Below are positions 54,395-63,821 of a stretch of 64,000 bases of DNA, one piece after another (position 1 is the stretch's first letter; every line of letters begins with the position of its first letter). The stretch is from positions 682,001-746,000 of the forward strand of contig NZ_CP127167.1 of NCBI RefSeq assembly GCF_036288925.1, in the 5' to 3' direction. The DNA is from Haemophilus parainfluenzae. GTDB lineage: Bacteria > Pseudomonadota > Gammaproteobacteria > Enterobacterales > Pasteurellaceae. The position numbers were made by a program, and so were the translations under genes. A model generated the notes under the pieces. That model did no database searches. It was not told the origin of the DNA and worked only from the letters and a program-made list of their open reading frames with translations.

Positions 54395-55039
54395 TTAGTG
54401 ACCGCCGCAACCACAGCCGCCATGACCGTGTCCGTGATCATGATCGTGTTTATGACCGCCGCCACAGCAACCGCCGTGTCCATGATCGTGATCATGGTCA
54501 TGGTGGTGATGACCGTGACCGCCGCAACCACAACTGTGACCATCTTCGTCATCGTGATGGTGGTGATGATCGTGTGCACCATGTACGTGACCGTGAGCAA
54601 TTTCTTCTAATGTTGCTTCACGAGTGCCAACAACTTCAACAGTGAAGTGTAATTCTTGACCCGCTAACATATGGTTACCATCAACTACCACTTCATCGCC
54701 ATCCACTTCAGTGATCACAACAGGAACTGGGCCGATGTCTGTATCTGCTAAGAAACGCATACCAACCACCACTTCATCAACGCCTTGGAATACCTCTTTT
54801 GGTACACGTTGAACCATGTTTTCATTGTATTCGCCGTAGCCTTCTTCAGGTTGAACACGCACTTCAAATTTGTCGCCAACGTCTTTACCTTCTAAGGCAT
54901 TTTCAAGGCCAATGATTAAGTTATTGTGGCCTTGTAAATATTCTAATGGTTGATTTGCAGGTGCTTCATCAACTAATACACCGTCTTGAGTACGTACTTG
55001 GTAAGCGATACTCACAACCGTATTTTTTGCTACTTTCAT
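54395..55039 (-). CDS. slyD: FKBP-type peptidyl-prolyl isomerase SlyD with metal-binding tail
   Basis: Cytoplasmic chaperone and prolyl isomerase delivering nickel to metalloenzymes. The ATG at 55039 follows AAGGAAAACAAG; codons upstream to 55072 are untranslated. FKBP core with inserted flap (about 1-145: LEYLQGHNNLIIGLENALEG, VRVQPEEGYGEY, NHMLAGQELHF). The last 65 residues are almost entirely His, Asp, Gly and Cys, with repeated HDHDHGHGG-type runs and several CGCGG motifs. The tail is long and the total is 214 aa. Confidence 0.95.
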   Translation of the reverse strand: MKVAKNTVVSIAYQVRTQDGVLVDEAPANQPLEYLQGHNNLIIGLENALEGKDVGDKFEVRVQPEEGYGEYNENMVQRVPKEVFQGVDEVVVGMRFLADTDIGPVPVVITEVDGDEVVVDGNHMLAGQELHFTVEVVGTREATLEEIAHGHVHGAHDHHHHHDDEDGHSCGCGGHGHHHHDHDHDHGHGGCCGGGHKHDHDHGHGHGGCGCGGH

Positions 55040-55083
55040 CTTGTTTTCCTTATTAAAAAAATCGTCGTTCATTGTATAGAAAA

Positions 55084-55797
55084 TTATTCTTTAAGCAATG
55101 CAATTCGTGCATTCACACTGACTTTAATTTTCTCTTTGCCACTTTGAGTGTAAGTTTCATCTTTTTCATCCGAGTAAGAGAAACTTTTTGCTATCATTGC
55201 CCCTGCAGCATAAGGGCGAAAATCATTCGCAGAATCATTGGCAGAAGACACCTCAAGGCTTTGTGTATGATAACCTTTCATCTGCAAAGATTCTTGAATT
55301 AATAGGGCTTTATCTTTAACTTTCGCTAAAGCTTCTTTGGTTAATTCTTTTTCTAAGCTATTTAATTTCTCACGTGAAACAGATGCGCTTATGCGATCAA
55401 TGGCTAATACGCCATCTAATTCCTGCACTAAGGTTGATAATACTTGAGAATCTTTACTTTCTAAGGTTAATTCTGCACGCGCAATCCAGCCTTGTTGTTT
55501 GCCTTTATTATCATAGCGAATCCAGGTATTACGAGAATTGTCCTTAATTTCAACCGCACTTTGTGCTTTTGCTAACTCAATGGCTTTATTCATTTTTTCT
55601 GCCATGGTTTTATTGAGTGTGGATAAATCATTGCCTTCCGCTTGGTAAAAAAGGGAGACTTGCAATAAATCACGTTCTACTTCTTTTTCTGCTTCAACAC
55701 TAAAGCTGACATCCGTTGGCTGATGAGATACGGGTTCTGTTGCAAAAGAAGTGATAGGTAAGGCAAGTAATGCTAAAGAAAGCGCTTTGAGTTTCAT
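55084..55797 (-). CDS. SIMPL-domain (DUF541) periplasmic protein
   Basis: 237 aa with a signal peptide (MKLKALSLALLALPITSFA, cleavage about residue 19). A SIMPL/BP26-type domain follows, with VSFSVEAEKEVERDLLQVSL at its start and NARIALL near the end, which suggests oligomer-forming periplasmic or outer-membrane-associated protein. E. coli YggE of this family is linked to oxidative-stress tolerance. 44 bp after the slyD start region, not in operon with it. Confidence 0.85.
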   Translation of the reverse strand: MKLKALSLALLALPITSFATEPVSHQPTDVSFSVEAEKEVERDLLQVSLFYQAEGNDLSTLNKTMAEKMNKAIELAKAQSAVEIKDNSRNTWIRYDNKGKQQGWIARAELTLESKDSQVLSTLVQELDGVLAIDRISASVSREKLNSLEKELTKEALAKVKDKALLIQESLQMKGYHTQSLEVSSANDSANDFRPYAAGAMIAKSFSYSDEKDETYTQSGKEKIKVSVNARIALLKE

Positions 55798-55859
55798 TGT
55801 TTCATTCCTATTTGGCTAAGATAAAAATTAAGGGCGGTTTAACACGCCCTTTGTTATTA

Positions 55860-56288
55860 TTAATGTAAACGTTCGTTGTCGTCTTCGACATCTTCATCGT
55901 CAAAAAATTCGCCGTCATCGCCGTATTCATCATCCTCGGCATTTGGATCTTCAAAATACGTGCCCCAGCCATCATAAATGCCTTTGTATTTTTCCACTAA
56001 TGGCAAAATTTCTTTTTGTTGTGCATCGATAATTTCGGGTTTTAATTCCACTTCACTGATGATGTCAAAACAGAAAATGACCTTGCCATTTTCATCTTCA
56101 AATTCTTCTGCTTCTGACACTTCATAGCCTGCTTTGAAAGCATCCACGGCAATTTTTTCTAAGGTATCAAAATCATAATGGGCGATGTGATGTTCGATAA
56201 TATAAAGGGCATCCGGATCGCTGCCGTCATTTAATAAATCCGTAATGATTTCACGGGTTTCTTCTTGAAGTTCGTTAAAGTTCGTCAT
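55860..56288 (-). CDS. rraB: Regulator of RNase E activity B
   Basis: Cytoplasmic inhibitor that binds RNase E and alters degradosome composition. [43 protein letters not shown] near the N-terminus and [21 protein letters not shown] C-terminus ([16 protein letters not shown] here) align with E. coli RraB as remembered. The acidic tail (about 118-142) is very Asp/Glu-rich. 142 aa. Confidence 0.92.
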   Translation of the reverse strand: MTNFNELQEETREIITDLLNDGSDPDALYIIEHHIAHYDFDTLEKIAVDAFKAGYEVSEAEEFEDENGKVIFCFDIISEVELKPEIIDAQQKEILPLVEKYKGIYDGWGTYFEDPNAEDDEYGDDGEFFDDEDVEDDNERLH

Positions 56289-56309
56289 AAGGCATTCCTT
56301 TTGTCAGAA

Positions 56310-56319
56310 AAAGTGCGGT
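56310..56319 (+). repeat. Single DNA uptake signal sequence
   Basis: AAAGTGCGGT upstream of rraB, in the 200-bp rraB-truD intergenic region. No other structured element is evident there. Confidence 0.8.
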
Positions 56320-56495
56320 CATTGTAGGGGATAAAGATGAAAATGTCGCTAAAAATTTATTCTCATTTCAGTTTGCCTTGAAGGGGCGGAAAGGTTAAAA
56401 TTCTGCGCGAATAAATTGTGCTTAATATGCCCAGCTGATCACGCTATTTATTGCAGCGAAAAAAGTTGGGCTTTCTTATTTTAGAACGAAAAAAA

Positions 56496-57518
56496 ATGGT
56501 CAAACATCTCCCCTATTTCACCTTAAAAACACCGCCAAAAACAACCGCACTTTTAAAGCAGGAGTTCGCTGATTTTATTGTGAAAGAAGATCTGGGCTAT
56601 GAAATGTCAGGCGAAGGCGAATTCGTGGCGGTAAAAATCCGTAAAACAGATTGCAATACATTGTTTGTGGGCGAAAAACTTGCCAAGTTTGCGGGTATTT
56701 CTGATCGAAATATGGGTTATGCCGGTTTGAAAGATCGTCATGGTATTACAGAACAATGGTTTTGTTTACAAATGCCAGGGAAAGAAACGCCTGATTTTAG
56801 CCAATTTCAATTGGAAGGTGTCGAGATTTTAGAAGTGACTCGCCACAATCGTAAAATTCGCACGGGCAGTCTTCAAGGAAATGCTTTTGAGATTTTATTG
56901 CGCGGTGCAAAAGAAAGTGATGAGTTAAATGAACGTTTAAATTTTGTGGCGAAATACGGTTTTCCTAACTATTTCACCGAACAACGTTTTGGGCGTGATG
57001 GTCATAATCTGACTCAAGCGATTCGTTGGGCGAAAGGAGAGATTAAGGTCAAAGATCGTAAAAAACGCAGTTTTTACCTTTCTGCAGCTCGCAGTGAAAT
57101 TTTTAATTTAGTTGTGGCAGAACGAATTGAACAAAATGTGGCAGATCAGGTTCTAAGAGACGATATTGTACAATTAAACGGATCGCACAGTTGGTTTAAG
57201 GCCGATGAAAATGAAGATTTAGCGGTTTTACAGCAACGTTTGAACGAGCAAGATATTTTGCTCACCGCGCCTTTAATTGGCGAGGAAAATTTATCCGCAA
57301 GTGCGGTCGAAAATCAAGTGGTTTTGGAACATCAAGTTTTCCAAGAATTAATGAAACAAGAAAGAATGAAAGCCACTCGCCGCCCTTTATTAATGCAGGC
57401 AAAAGATTTCCATTGGACGTTTGTTGAAGAAGGCTTAAAACTCTCGTTTTATTTGCCGGCAGGGAGTTATGCCACTGCATTGGTGCGAGAGTTAGTGAAT
57501 ATTAAGGAAGAAGAATAA
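56496..57518 (+). CDS. truD: tRNA pseudouridine(13) synthase TruD
   Basis: Forms pseudouridine 13 in tRNA(Glu). The ATG at 56496 ([20 protein letters not shown]) gives 340 aa and fits the family; the frame is open from a TTG at 56451 but those codons look non-coding. Catalytic motif [16 protein letters not shown] (about 75-90) has the essential aspartate; [17 protein letters not shown] (about 155-171) is the TRUD signature. Ribosome site weak. Overlaps surE by one base, as in the conserved truD-surE order. Confidence 0.94.
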   Translation: MVKHLPYFTLKTPPKTTALLKQEFADFIVKEDLGYEMSGEGEFVAVKIRKTDCNTLFVGEKLAKFAGISDRNMGYAGLKDRHGITEQWFCLQMPGKETPDFSQFQLEGVEILEVTRHNRKIRTGSLQGNAFEILLRGAKESDELNERLNFVAKYGFPNYFTEQRFGRDGHNLTQAIRWAKGEIKVKDRKKRSFYLSAARSEIFNLVVAERIEQNVADQVLRDDIVQLNGSHSWFKADENEDLAVLQQRLNEQDILLTAPLIGEENLSASAVENQVVLEHQVFQELMKQERMKATRRPLLMQAKDFHWTFVEEGLKLSFYLPAGSYATALVRELVNIKEEE

Positions 57519-58258
57519 TGCGAATTTTAGTCAGCAATGATGACGGTTTTCACGCCGAAGGGATTCAAGTTTTAGCAAAAGAATTACGAAAAATTGCCGA
57601 TGTGGTGATCGTCGCGCCCGATCGTAATCGCAGCGCAGCATCAAGCTCATTAACGCTTGTTGAGCCGCTTCGCCCTCGTCATTTAGATTGCGGTGATTAT
57701 TGTGTGAATGGCACCCCCGCAGATTGTGTGCATTTGGCCTTAAATGGTTTTTTATCTGGACAAGTTGATCTTGTCGTATCGGGTATTAATGCAGGTTGTA
57801 ACATGGGTGATGATACCTTGTATTCAGGCACCTTGGCGGCCGCATTAGAAGGGCGTCATTTAGGATTGCCAGCCATTGCCGTCTCTTTAGATGGTCGTCT
57901 GCATTATGAAACAGCGGCTCGCGTGGTGTGTGATTTGATCCCTAAATTACATCCTCAATTATTGAATAAACGCGAAGTGATCAATATCAATGTGCCAGAT
58001 TTACCTTACGAAGAACTCAAAGGTATTAAGGTGTGTCATTTAGGCTATCGCACCTCTGCAGCGGAAGTGATTAAACAAGAAGATCCTCGTGGCGAAAATA
58101 TCTATTGGATTGGTCCACCAGGCTTGCCGGAATATGATGGGGAAGGGACAGATTTCCATGCGGTAAAAAATGGGTATGTTGCCATTACGCCAATTCAAGC
58201 CGATCTTACTGCTCATCAGTCAATTGCTGCTTTACAAGATTGGCTGGAAAGTGAATAA
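57518..58258 (+). CDS. surE: 5'/3'-nucleotidase SurE
   Basis: Metal-dependent nucleoside monophosphate phosphatase, a survival factor in stationary phase. [17 protein letters not shown] (metal ligands D8 and D9), [12 protein letters not shown] (about 36-48), [13 protein letters not shown] and [25 protein letters not shown] are all present. The length of 246 aa is typical. Coupled to truD by a TAATG overlap. Confidence 0.96.
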   Translation: MRILVSNDDGFHAEGIQVLAKELRKIADVVIVAPDRNRSAASSSLTLVEPLRPRHLDCGDYCVNGTPADCVHLALNGFLSGQVDLVVSGINAGCNMGDDTLYSGTLAAALEGRHLGLPAIAVSLDGRLHYETAARVVCDLIPKLHPQLLNKREVININVPDLPYEELKGIKVCHLGYRTSAAEVIKQEDPRGENIYWIGPPGLPEYDGEGTDFHAVKNGYVAITPIQADLTAHQSIAALQDWLESE

Positions 58259-58311
58259 TGTGCCATTTTGAAATGTATTTTTCCCTTGTTGAACCCATAA
58301 AGGATAAATGA

Positions 58312-58887
58312 ATGAATATTTTTGGTGCGATGTATGATAAAACAATGCAATGGTCAAAACATCGCTTTGCCGTGTTTTGGTTATCCTTTGTAAGTTTTAT
58401 TGAGGCCATTTTCTTTCCAATTCCACCCGATGTGATGTTGATTCCAATGTCAATGTCAAAACCGAAAAGTGCATTTCGTTTTGCACTTTATACTACGATT
58501 GCTTCGGTTGTCGGTGGAATGATTGGTTATGCTATTGGTTACTATGCCTTTGATTGGGTTCAAGGTTATATTCAACAATGGGGCTACCAAGCTGCTTGGG
58601 AACAAGCTATGGCGTGGTTTAAAGAATGGGGCGTGTTAGTGGTCTTTGTCGCTGGTTTTAGCCCAATTCCTTATAAAGTTTTCACCATTTGCGCAGGCGT
58701 GATGCAAATGGCGTTTATCCCGTTTGTGATTACCGCGTTTGTGTCGCGTTTTGCTCGTTTTATTTTAGTGGCAAAACTCGCCGCATGGGGCGGAGAAAAA
58801 TTTGCCGCGAAATTACGTAAATCTATTGAAGTCATTGGTTGGAGTGTCGTTGCTCTGGCTGTGATTGCTTATCTTATTTTAAAATAA
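58312..58887 (+). CDS. yqaA: DedA-family membrane protein YqaA
   Basis: 191-aa inner-membrane protein with the DedA/SNARE-associated fold. FIEAIFFPIPPDVMLIPMSM (about 24-43) is the re-entrant, proline-rich signature, followed by a glycine-rich helix (about 60-80), GFSPIPYKVFTICAG (about 119-133) with the second re-entrant loop, and a C-terminal helix. Family members act in lipid-carrier or membrane homeostasis. Between surE and the lipoprotein genes. Confidence 0.88.
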   Translation: MNIFGAMYDKTMQWSKHRFAVFWLSFVSFIEAIFFPIPPDVMLIPMSMSKPKSAFRFALYTTIASVVGGMIGYAIGYYAFDWVQGYIQQWGYQAAWEQAMAWFKEWGVLVVFVAGFSPIPYKVFTICAGVMQMAFIPFVITAFVSRFARFILVAKLAAWGGEKFAAKLRKSIEVIGWSVVALAVIAYLILK

Positions 58888-58903
58888 CAGGATGACCTTT
58901 TTT

Positions 58904-59092
58904 ATGAATAAATTACGCTTTATTATCTCGAGTGCATTGCTGATCTCAGCTTGTACAGGAGAACCACAAAAACAAGATCCTGACGCATTGCCAGATGGTA
59001 TTATGCAACCCGTAGAAGGAACGGGAGCGGTTGCTGGTGGTAGCTTTATGCCGGAAATTGAAAAGAATTCGATGCCAAATCAAATGAAATAA
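58904..59092 (+). CDS. Small lipoprotein resembling the N-terminus of the adjacent NlpD
   Basis: 62 aa from the ATG at 58904 (AGGATG upstream). Signal peptide with lipobox ISAC, C17 lipidated. The mature part, DALPDGIMQPVEGTGAVAGG followed by SFMPEIEKNSMPNQMK, parallels NlpD residues about 30-62 ([20 protein letters not shown], then [14 protein letters not shown]). It therefore looks like a duplicate of only the lipoprotein anchor of NlpD, ending where NlpD continues into its proline-rich linker. Function unknown; not a random short frame, since it has a ribosome site and a conserved pattern. Confidence 0.8.
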   Translation: MNKLRFIISSALLISACTGEPQKQDPDALPDGIMQPVEGTGAVAGGSFMPEIEKNSMPNQMK

Positions 59093-59115
59093 ATTTAATA
59101 TCAAAGGAAGAATAA

Positions 59116-60345
59116 ATGAAAAAATCGTTTTTATTGCTCCCTGTGAGTATCGCTATTTTAACCGCTTGTAGTTCAAATAGTCCTGCACCAATCGAAAATG
59201 TGGATGGCACCCTTTCTCCAGGGGTAATGCAGCCGGTTGATAATAATTCGAGCGGTACATGGCAGCCAGAAATCCAACAAAATACGATGCCAAATACCAT
59301 GGGCAATAGCGTGCCAACGGGAACTCAAACACCACAGCCACGTTTCCAACCGACTTATCAACCGGTACAACAACCTGCTGCAGCACAGCCTAAACCAACG
59401 CCTGCTCCAGCTCCGGTTCAACCACAAACTAAAACAGTAACTAAAACGGTTTCTGATTGTACTAGCTCAGGTGCAATTAACGTGCCGCGTAATCCAAATA
59501 CCAACGCACCAGATTACAGCCAAATTCAAAAAGGTTCATACAAAGGAAATACCTATAAAGTCAACAAAGGCGATACCATGTTCTTAATCGCTTACTTGAC
59601 GGGTATGGACGTGAAAGATTTGGCAAGCATGAACAATATGAAAGAGCCTTATAGCTTAAGTGTAGGCCAAACGTTAAAAATTTCAAATTGTTCAACTAAA
59701 ACGGTTACTACGACTGTACCCGTGAAAACGACGGCACCAGCTGCACCGGCAGCCCCAACTGAGCCAGAAGTGACTTATACACCAGGTGCGAACGGTACAC
59801 AAATTGGTTCTGATGGTACGGTGATTGGTCCAATTAAATCCGGCGTAGGTAGTGCAGCTTCAGCACCCGTTTATACCAATACACCGAGTATGCCGGCAAC
59901 GACGACTACCACACAAGTGGCGACCACAGATAATATGCCTGTTAATGCGAATGTTGTCGCACCTATTGCGTCGAATATTGCATGGCAATGGCCAACCCAA
60001 GGTAACGTGATCCAAGGTTTCTCTAATACCGATGGTGGTAATAAAGGGGTTGATATCAGCGGTTCTCGCGGTCAAGCAGTTAAAGCCGCAGCGAACGGTC
60101 GTGTTGTGTATGCGGGTAATGCGTTACGTGGCTATGGTAATTTAATCATCATCAAACATAACGATGATTTCTTAAGTGCTTATGCACACAACGACAAGAT
60201 CCTTGTGAGCGATCAACAAGAAGTGAAAGCAGGCCAAGAGATTGCGAAAATGGGTAGCACAGGGACCAATGCTGTGAAACTTCACTTCGAGATCCGTTAT
60301 AAAGGTAAATCTGTCGATCCAGTTAGATACTTACCGAGAAGATAA
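59116..60345 (+). CDS. nlpD: NlpD/LppB outer-membrane lipoprotein, amidase activator
   Basis: Activates the septal amidase AmiC in cell separation. Signal peptide with lipobox LTAC, C18 lipidated. Pro/Gln/Thr-rich linker (about 65-110), LysM peptidoglycan-binding domain (146-190: [20 protein letters not shown]), second low-complexity linker (about 195-285), and a LytM domain (296-405). The LytM zinc ligands are missing (NKGVDIS in place of HxGvD; KLHFE in place of HxH), as in E. coli NlpD, so it is an activator, not an enzyme. 409 aa. No rpoS follows. Confidence 0.94.
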   Translation: MKKSFLLLPVSIAILTACSSNSPAPIENVDGTLSPGVMQPVDNNSSGTWQPEIQQNTMPNTMGNSVPTGTQTPQPRFQPTYQPVQQPAAAQPKPTPAPAPVQPQTKTVTKTVSDCTSSGAINVPRNPNTNAPDYSQIQKGSYKGNTYKVNKGDTMFLIAYLTGMDVKDLASMNNMKEPYSLSVGQTLKISNCSTKTVTTTVPVKTTAPAAPAAPTEPEVTYTPGANGTQIGSDGTVIGPIKSGVGSAASAPVYTNTPSMPATTTTTQVATTDNMPVNANVVAPIASNIAWQWPTQGNVIQGFSNTDGGNKGVDISGSRGQAVKAAANGRVVYAGNALRGYGNLIIIKHNDDFLSAYAHNDKILVSDQQEVKAGQEIAKMGSTGTNAVKLHFEIRYKGKSVDPVRYLPRR

Positions 60346-60356
60346 TCTTTTCTCAG

Positions 60357-60389
60357 AAAAAAGTGCGGTTAAAAATGACCGCACTTTTT
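60357..60389 (+). terminator. Paired uptake-sequence terminator between nlpD and proS
   Basis: AAAAAAGTGCGGT and ACCGCACTTTTT inverted around TAAAAATG. Its T run abuts the proS promoter. Confidence 0.85.
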
Positions 60390-60397
60390 GTTATACT
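60389..60397 (+). promoter_or_regulatory. proS promoter, extended -10
   Basis: TG-T-TATACT, with the TG formed by the end of the terminator; the ATG of proS is 43 bp downstream. Confidence 0.6.
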
Positions 60398-60440
60398 CTC
60401 ACCAATTTTTTCTCAATGCTTAGAATCTAAGGTTAATTCA

Positions 60441-62156
60441 ATGCGTACAAGTCAATATTTATTCTCAACATTAAAAGAAACCCCAGCTGAAGCGGCCATT
60501 GTGAGCCATCAATTAATGCTTCGTGCGGGGATGATTCGCCCTCTTGCTTCAGGTCTTTATAACTGGATGCCAACCGGCTGGCGTGTGCTTCGTAAAGTAG
60601 AAAAAATCATTCGTGAAGAAATGGATAAAAGTGGTGCACTTGAAATCAAAATGCCAGTCGTGCAACCAGCAGAATTATGGGAAGAATCAGGTCGTTGGGA
60701 ACAATATGGCCCAGAATTACTTCGTTTTGAGGATCGCGGAAACCGTAACTTTGTGTTAGGTCCAACACACGAAGAAGTGATTACGGATTTAGTTCGTCGC
60801 GAAGTGTCATCATACAAACAACTTCCAATCAATTTATACCAAATTCAAACCAAATTCCGTGATGAAGTGCGTCCTCGTTTCGGTGTCATGCGTTCACGTG
60901 AATTTATCATGAAAGATGCGTATTCTTTCCATGCGGATCATGCGAGCTTACAACAAACTTATGATGTGATGTACCAGACTTATAGTAATATTTTCAATCG
61001 CTTAGGTTTAGATTTCCGTGCCGTACAAGCGGATACCGGTTCTATCGGTGGTAGTGCATCACATGAATTCCAAGTGTTAGCAAACAGCGGTGAAGATGAT
61101 GTGATTTTCTCTACGGAATCTGATTACGCTGCAAACATTGAATTAGCGGAAGCGGTGGCAATTGGTGAGCGCACCGCACCAACGAAAGCGATGGAATTAG
61201 TTGATACACCAAATGCAAAAACAATTGCAGAGTTGGTGGAACAATTCAATTTGTCAATTGAGAAAACGGTTAAAACCTTGATTGTAAAAGGGGCAAGCGA
61301 AGATCAACCGTTAGTGGCATTAGTCATTCGTGGTGACCATGAATTAAACGAAATCAAAGCGGAAAAATTACCGGAAGTGGCTTCACCATTTGAGTTTGCG
61401 GATGAAGCTGCCATCAAAGCAAAAATTGGTGCAGGTGTGGGTTCATTAGGTCCTGTTAATCTCAATATTCCAGTGATTATTGACCGTTCAGTGGCATTAG
61501 TGTCTGATTTCAGTGCGGGTGCAAACATTGATGGTAAACATTACTTCAATATCAACTGGGAACGTGATGTAGCGTTACCAAAAGTGGCGGATATTCGTAA
61601 CGTGGTTGAAGGTGAGCCAAGCCCAGATGGTAAAGGCACCTTATTGATTAAACGTGGTATCGAAGTAGGCCATATCTTCCAATTAGGTAAAAAATACTCA
61701 GAAGCGATGAATGCGACCGTTCAAGGTGAAGATGGTCGTCCAATGGTCGTCACCATGGGATGTTACGGGATTGGTGTAACACGTGTGGTGGCTGCAGCGA
61801 TTGAACAGCATTTTGACGAACGCGGTATTGTGTGGCCAACAGATGAAATTGCGCCATTCACAGTTGCCGTTGTACCAATGAATATGCATAAATCTGAAAG
61901 CGTTCAAGAATATGCGGAAGAATTGTACCGCACTTTACAAGCACAAGGCGTTGAGGTGATCTTTGATGACCGTAAAGAGCGTCCAGGTGTCATGTTTGCC
62001 GATATGGAACTTATCGGTGTGCCACACATGGTGGTGATTGGTGAGAAAAATCTTGCAAACGGTGAAATCGAATACAAAAATCGTCGCACCGGTGAAAAAC
62101 AAATGATTGCAAAAGATCAGTTGTTAGATTTCTTGAAAGGACAAATTAAAGCTTAA
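60441..62156 (+). CDS. proS: Prolyl-tRNA synthetase (bacterial type with editing domain)
   Basis: Charges tRNA(Pro) and edits mischarged Ala-tRNA. The ATG at 60441 ([20 protein letters not shown]) is canonical; the frame is open upstream through the promoter to 60363. Class II motif 1 around [17 protein letters not shown], motif 2 [21 protein letters not shown], the inserted editing domain (about 225-390: [27 protein letters not shown]) and motif 3 [17 protein letters not shown]. 571 aa, as E. coli (572). Confidence 0.97.
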   Translation: MRTSQYLFSTLKETPAEAAIVSHQLMLRAGMIRPLASGLYNWMPTGWRVLRKVEKIIREEMDKSGALEIKMPVVQPAELWEESGRWEQYGPELLRFEDRGNRNFVLGPTHEEVITDLVRREVSSYKQLPINLYQIQTKFRDEVRPRFGVMRSREFIMKDAYSFHADHASLQQTYDVMYQTYSNIFNRLGLDFRAVQADTGSIGGSASHEFQVLANSGEDDVIFSTESDYAANIELAEAVAIGERTAPTKAMELVDTPNAKTIAELVEQFNLSIEKTVKTLIVKGASEDQPLVALVIRGDHELNEIKAEKLPEVASPFEFADEAAIKAKIGAGVGSLGPVNLNIPVIIDRSVALVSDFSAGANIDGKHYFNINWERDVALPKVADIRNVVEGEPSPDGKGTLLIKRGIEVGHIFQLGKKYSEAMNATVQGEDGRPMVVTMGCYGIGVTRVVAAAIEQHFDERGIVWPTDEIAPFTVAVVPMNMHKSESVQEYAEELYRTLQAQGVEVIFDDRKERPGVMFADMELIGVPHMVVIGEKNLANGEIEYKNRRTGEKQMIAKDQLLDFLKGQIKA

Positions 62157-62174
62157 TTGAGTCTTTGATGATTT

Positions 62175-62213
62175 AAAAAGGAGATTGGGTCATACACTTC
62201 AATCTCCTTTTTT
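62175..62213. terminator. Terminator between proS and deoC
   Basis: AAAAGGAGATTG pairs with CAATCTCCTTTT over a loop, with T runs on both strands; serves convergent genes. Confidence 0.88.
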
Positions 62214-62221
62214 ATTATAGG

Positions 62222-62896
62222 TTAGTAATTACTTGAGGTATTACCAGAAACCCCCGTTACAATTGCAATGCCTGCGCTTGCACCAATTCGAGTAGCGCCT
62301 GCTTCAATCATCGCTAGTGCGGTTTGAGTATCACGAATACCGCCAGAGGCTTTTACGCCAATGTTGCCTACCGTTTTCTTCATTAATGCCACATCTTCTA
62401 CGGTTGCCCCGCCTTTATTGAAACCCGTTGAGGTTTTAACGAATGCCACACCTAGCGCTTTACAGATTTCACAGGCTTTTACGATTTCTTCTTTGGTGAG
62501 TAAGCACGTTTCTAAAATCACTTTAAGCGGCACACCATGACAAGCGGTTAAGACAGCTTGAATGTCCTCTTTTACAGCATCCCATTTATTTGATTTAATC
62601 AAGCCGACATTAATCACCATATCGATTTCACCCGCACCCGCTTTGATGGCTTCTTGGGTTTCAAACGCTTTGACTGAGGATAAGTTAGCGCCAAGTGGAA
62701 AACCGACTACTGTACAAATTTTTACATCTGAGCCAGCGAGTTTTTCTTTGGCTAACGGAATATAACCTGAATTAATACAGACTGAATAAAAACCGTACTG
62801 AATGGCTTCATCACAAAGCTTAAGTATATCCTGTTCTGTTTTTTCAGCAGTAAGGGCAGTGTGATCAATATATTGTGCTAATTGTTTACTATCCAT
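62222..62896 (-). CDS. deoC: Deoxyribose-phosphate aldolase
   Basis: Splits 2-deoxyribose 5-phosphate into glyceraldehyde 3-phosphate and acetaldehyde. The Schiff-base lysine is K154 in [11 protein letters not shown]92 (in [12 protein letters not shown]) and K182 (in VKASGG) complete the site. 224 aa, the short type. AGGAGA precedes the start. It lies 39 nt downstream of a DeoR-type regulator on the same strand and next to a divergent sugar kinase, suggesting a deoxyribose-catabolic locus. Confidence 0.96.
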   Translation of the reverse strand: MDSKQLAQYIDHTALTAEKTEQDILKLCDEAIQYGFYSVCINSGYIPLAKEKLAGSDVKICTVVGFPLGANLSSVKAFETQEAIKAGAGEIDMVINVGLIKSNKWDAVKEDIQAVLTACHGVPLKVILETCLLTKEEIVKACEICKALGVAFVKTSTGFNKGGATVEDVALMKKTVGNIGVKASGGIRDTQTALAMIEAGATRIGASAGIAIVTGVSGNTSSNY

Positions 62897-62935
62897 ATTT
62901 TTTCTCCTGATTTAATTATGTCTCATTAAGGACAA

Positions 62936-63670
62936 TTATTTTTTCTCATAAAAATTTTTAGGTAATTCTTTATCACATATCAGTAAATCGAATTGGTTTA
63001 AATCTCCAATATATGCTTTTTTTACTTGATTTATTTTTGTATGATCAAAAACCAATATATTTTTTCTACTTTTTTTCATTGCTACTTTTTTTACTTTTGC
63101 TTCATCATAATCAAAGCAGCTAACACCATATTCATCGCTTACTCCTGCCGCAGAAATAAAGGCTTTAGTTGTAAGTATCGATTCTATTTCTGAGTTATTA
63201 ATTGGAGTGAAAAAGGAGTTGTGACTAGAGTATGAACCACCTGCTAGTATTACTTCACAATTACTTTTTTCTTGCAAAATTGTAAATGTATTTAGAGAAC
63301 AACAAAGTGCAGTAAATTTTATATCTGATTTTATTTGTGATGCAATAAAAGGGATTGTTGAACCACAATCAAAAAAAATAACATCGCCATTTTCAACAAG
63401 TTCTGCTGCTGCTTTACCTATAGTCATTTTCTCCTTTAAATTCTTAGTTTCTTGTTCAAAAATAAGGTAGTTAGCCTCATGATGATTTTGAGGGGTTCTG
63501 ACTATATGACCACCTAGTAGAATTAAAGGGCATCCTTCAATACTTAAATCTCTTCTTAAAGTCATTTCAGATACACTTAGTATATTGGCGGCGTCTCTTA
63601 ATTTTATAGAGCTCATTGTTCTTAGTATAAATTCTAAGCTTTTTATTCTTGAATTGTTTTTTCTGTCCAT
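62936..63670 (-). CDS. DeoR-family transcriptional repressor
   Basis: 244 aa. N-terminal helix-turn-helix (about 6-45: LRDAANILSVSEMTLRRDLS) and C-terminal sugar-phosphate sensor domain (FFDCGSTIPFIASQI at about 98-112, FDHTKINQVKKAYIGDL near 208). It resembles the DeoQ/DeoR-type regulators of deoxyribose loci, but the exact name is inferred from neighbours. Strongly AT-rich compared with surrounding genes, and no ribosome site is seen before its ATG, so a leaderless or weakly translated message is possible. Upstream of deoC in the same direction. Confidence 0.85.
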   Translation of the reverse strand: MDRKNNSRIKSLEFILRTMSSIKLRDAANILSVSEMTLRRDLSIEGCPLILLGGHIVRTPQNHHEANYLIFEQETKNLKEKMTIGKAAAELVENGDVIFFDCGSTIPFIASQIKSDIKFTALCCSLNTFTILQEKSNCEVILAGGSYSSHNSFFTPINNSEIESILTTKAFISAAGVSDEYGVSCFDYDEAKVKKVAMKKSRKNILVFDHTKINQVKKAYIGDLNQFDLLICDKELPKNFYEKK

Positions 63671-63730
63671 GGTGATATATGGTTATAGTTTTATTGTTTC
63701 TAATAATATCATAAAAATTTTTTCTAGAAC

Positions 63731-63746
63731 TGTGATATTTGTCACT
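63731..63746 (+). promoter_or_regulatory. CRP-like site before the sugar kinase
   Basis: TGTGA-TATTTG-TCACT, 9 of 10 half-site positions. The centre (63738.5) is 41.5 bp before the start predicted from the -10 TATACT (63768-63773), the class II activator position. Confidence 0.65.
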
Positions 63747-63767
63747 TTTTTAACATTTATTGGTGAT

Positions 63768-63773
63768 TATACT
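63768..63773 (+). promoter_or_regulatory. -10 box of the sugar kinase promoter
   Basis: TATACT, 48 bp before the ATG at 63822; no good -35, in keeping with a CRP-activated promoter. Confidence 0.55.
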
Positions 63774-63821
63774 ATTTCTTAAACAAAATGTTACTTTATT
63801 AACAATTGAAATGGAGGTCGT

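Noticed and set aside
54358..54610. Repetitive frames opposite the slyD tail
   Set aside because: They are low-complexity shadows of the His/Gly codons on the other strand.
59153..60075. Several frames of 60-85 codons overlapping nlpD
   Set aside because: They lie in other frames of a low-complexity Pro/Thr/Gln coding region, with no ribosome sites.
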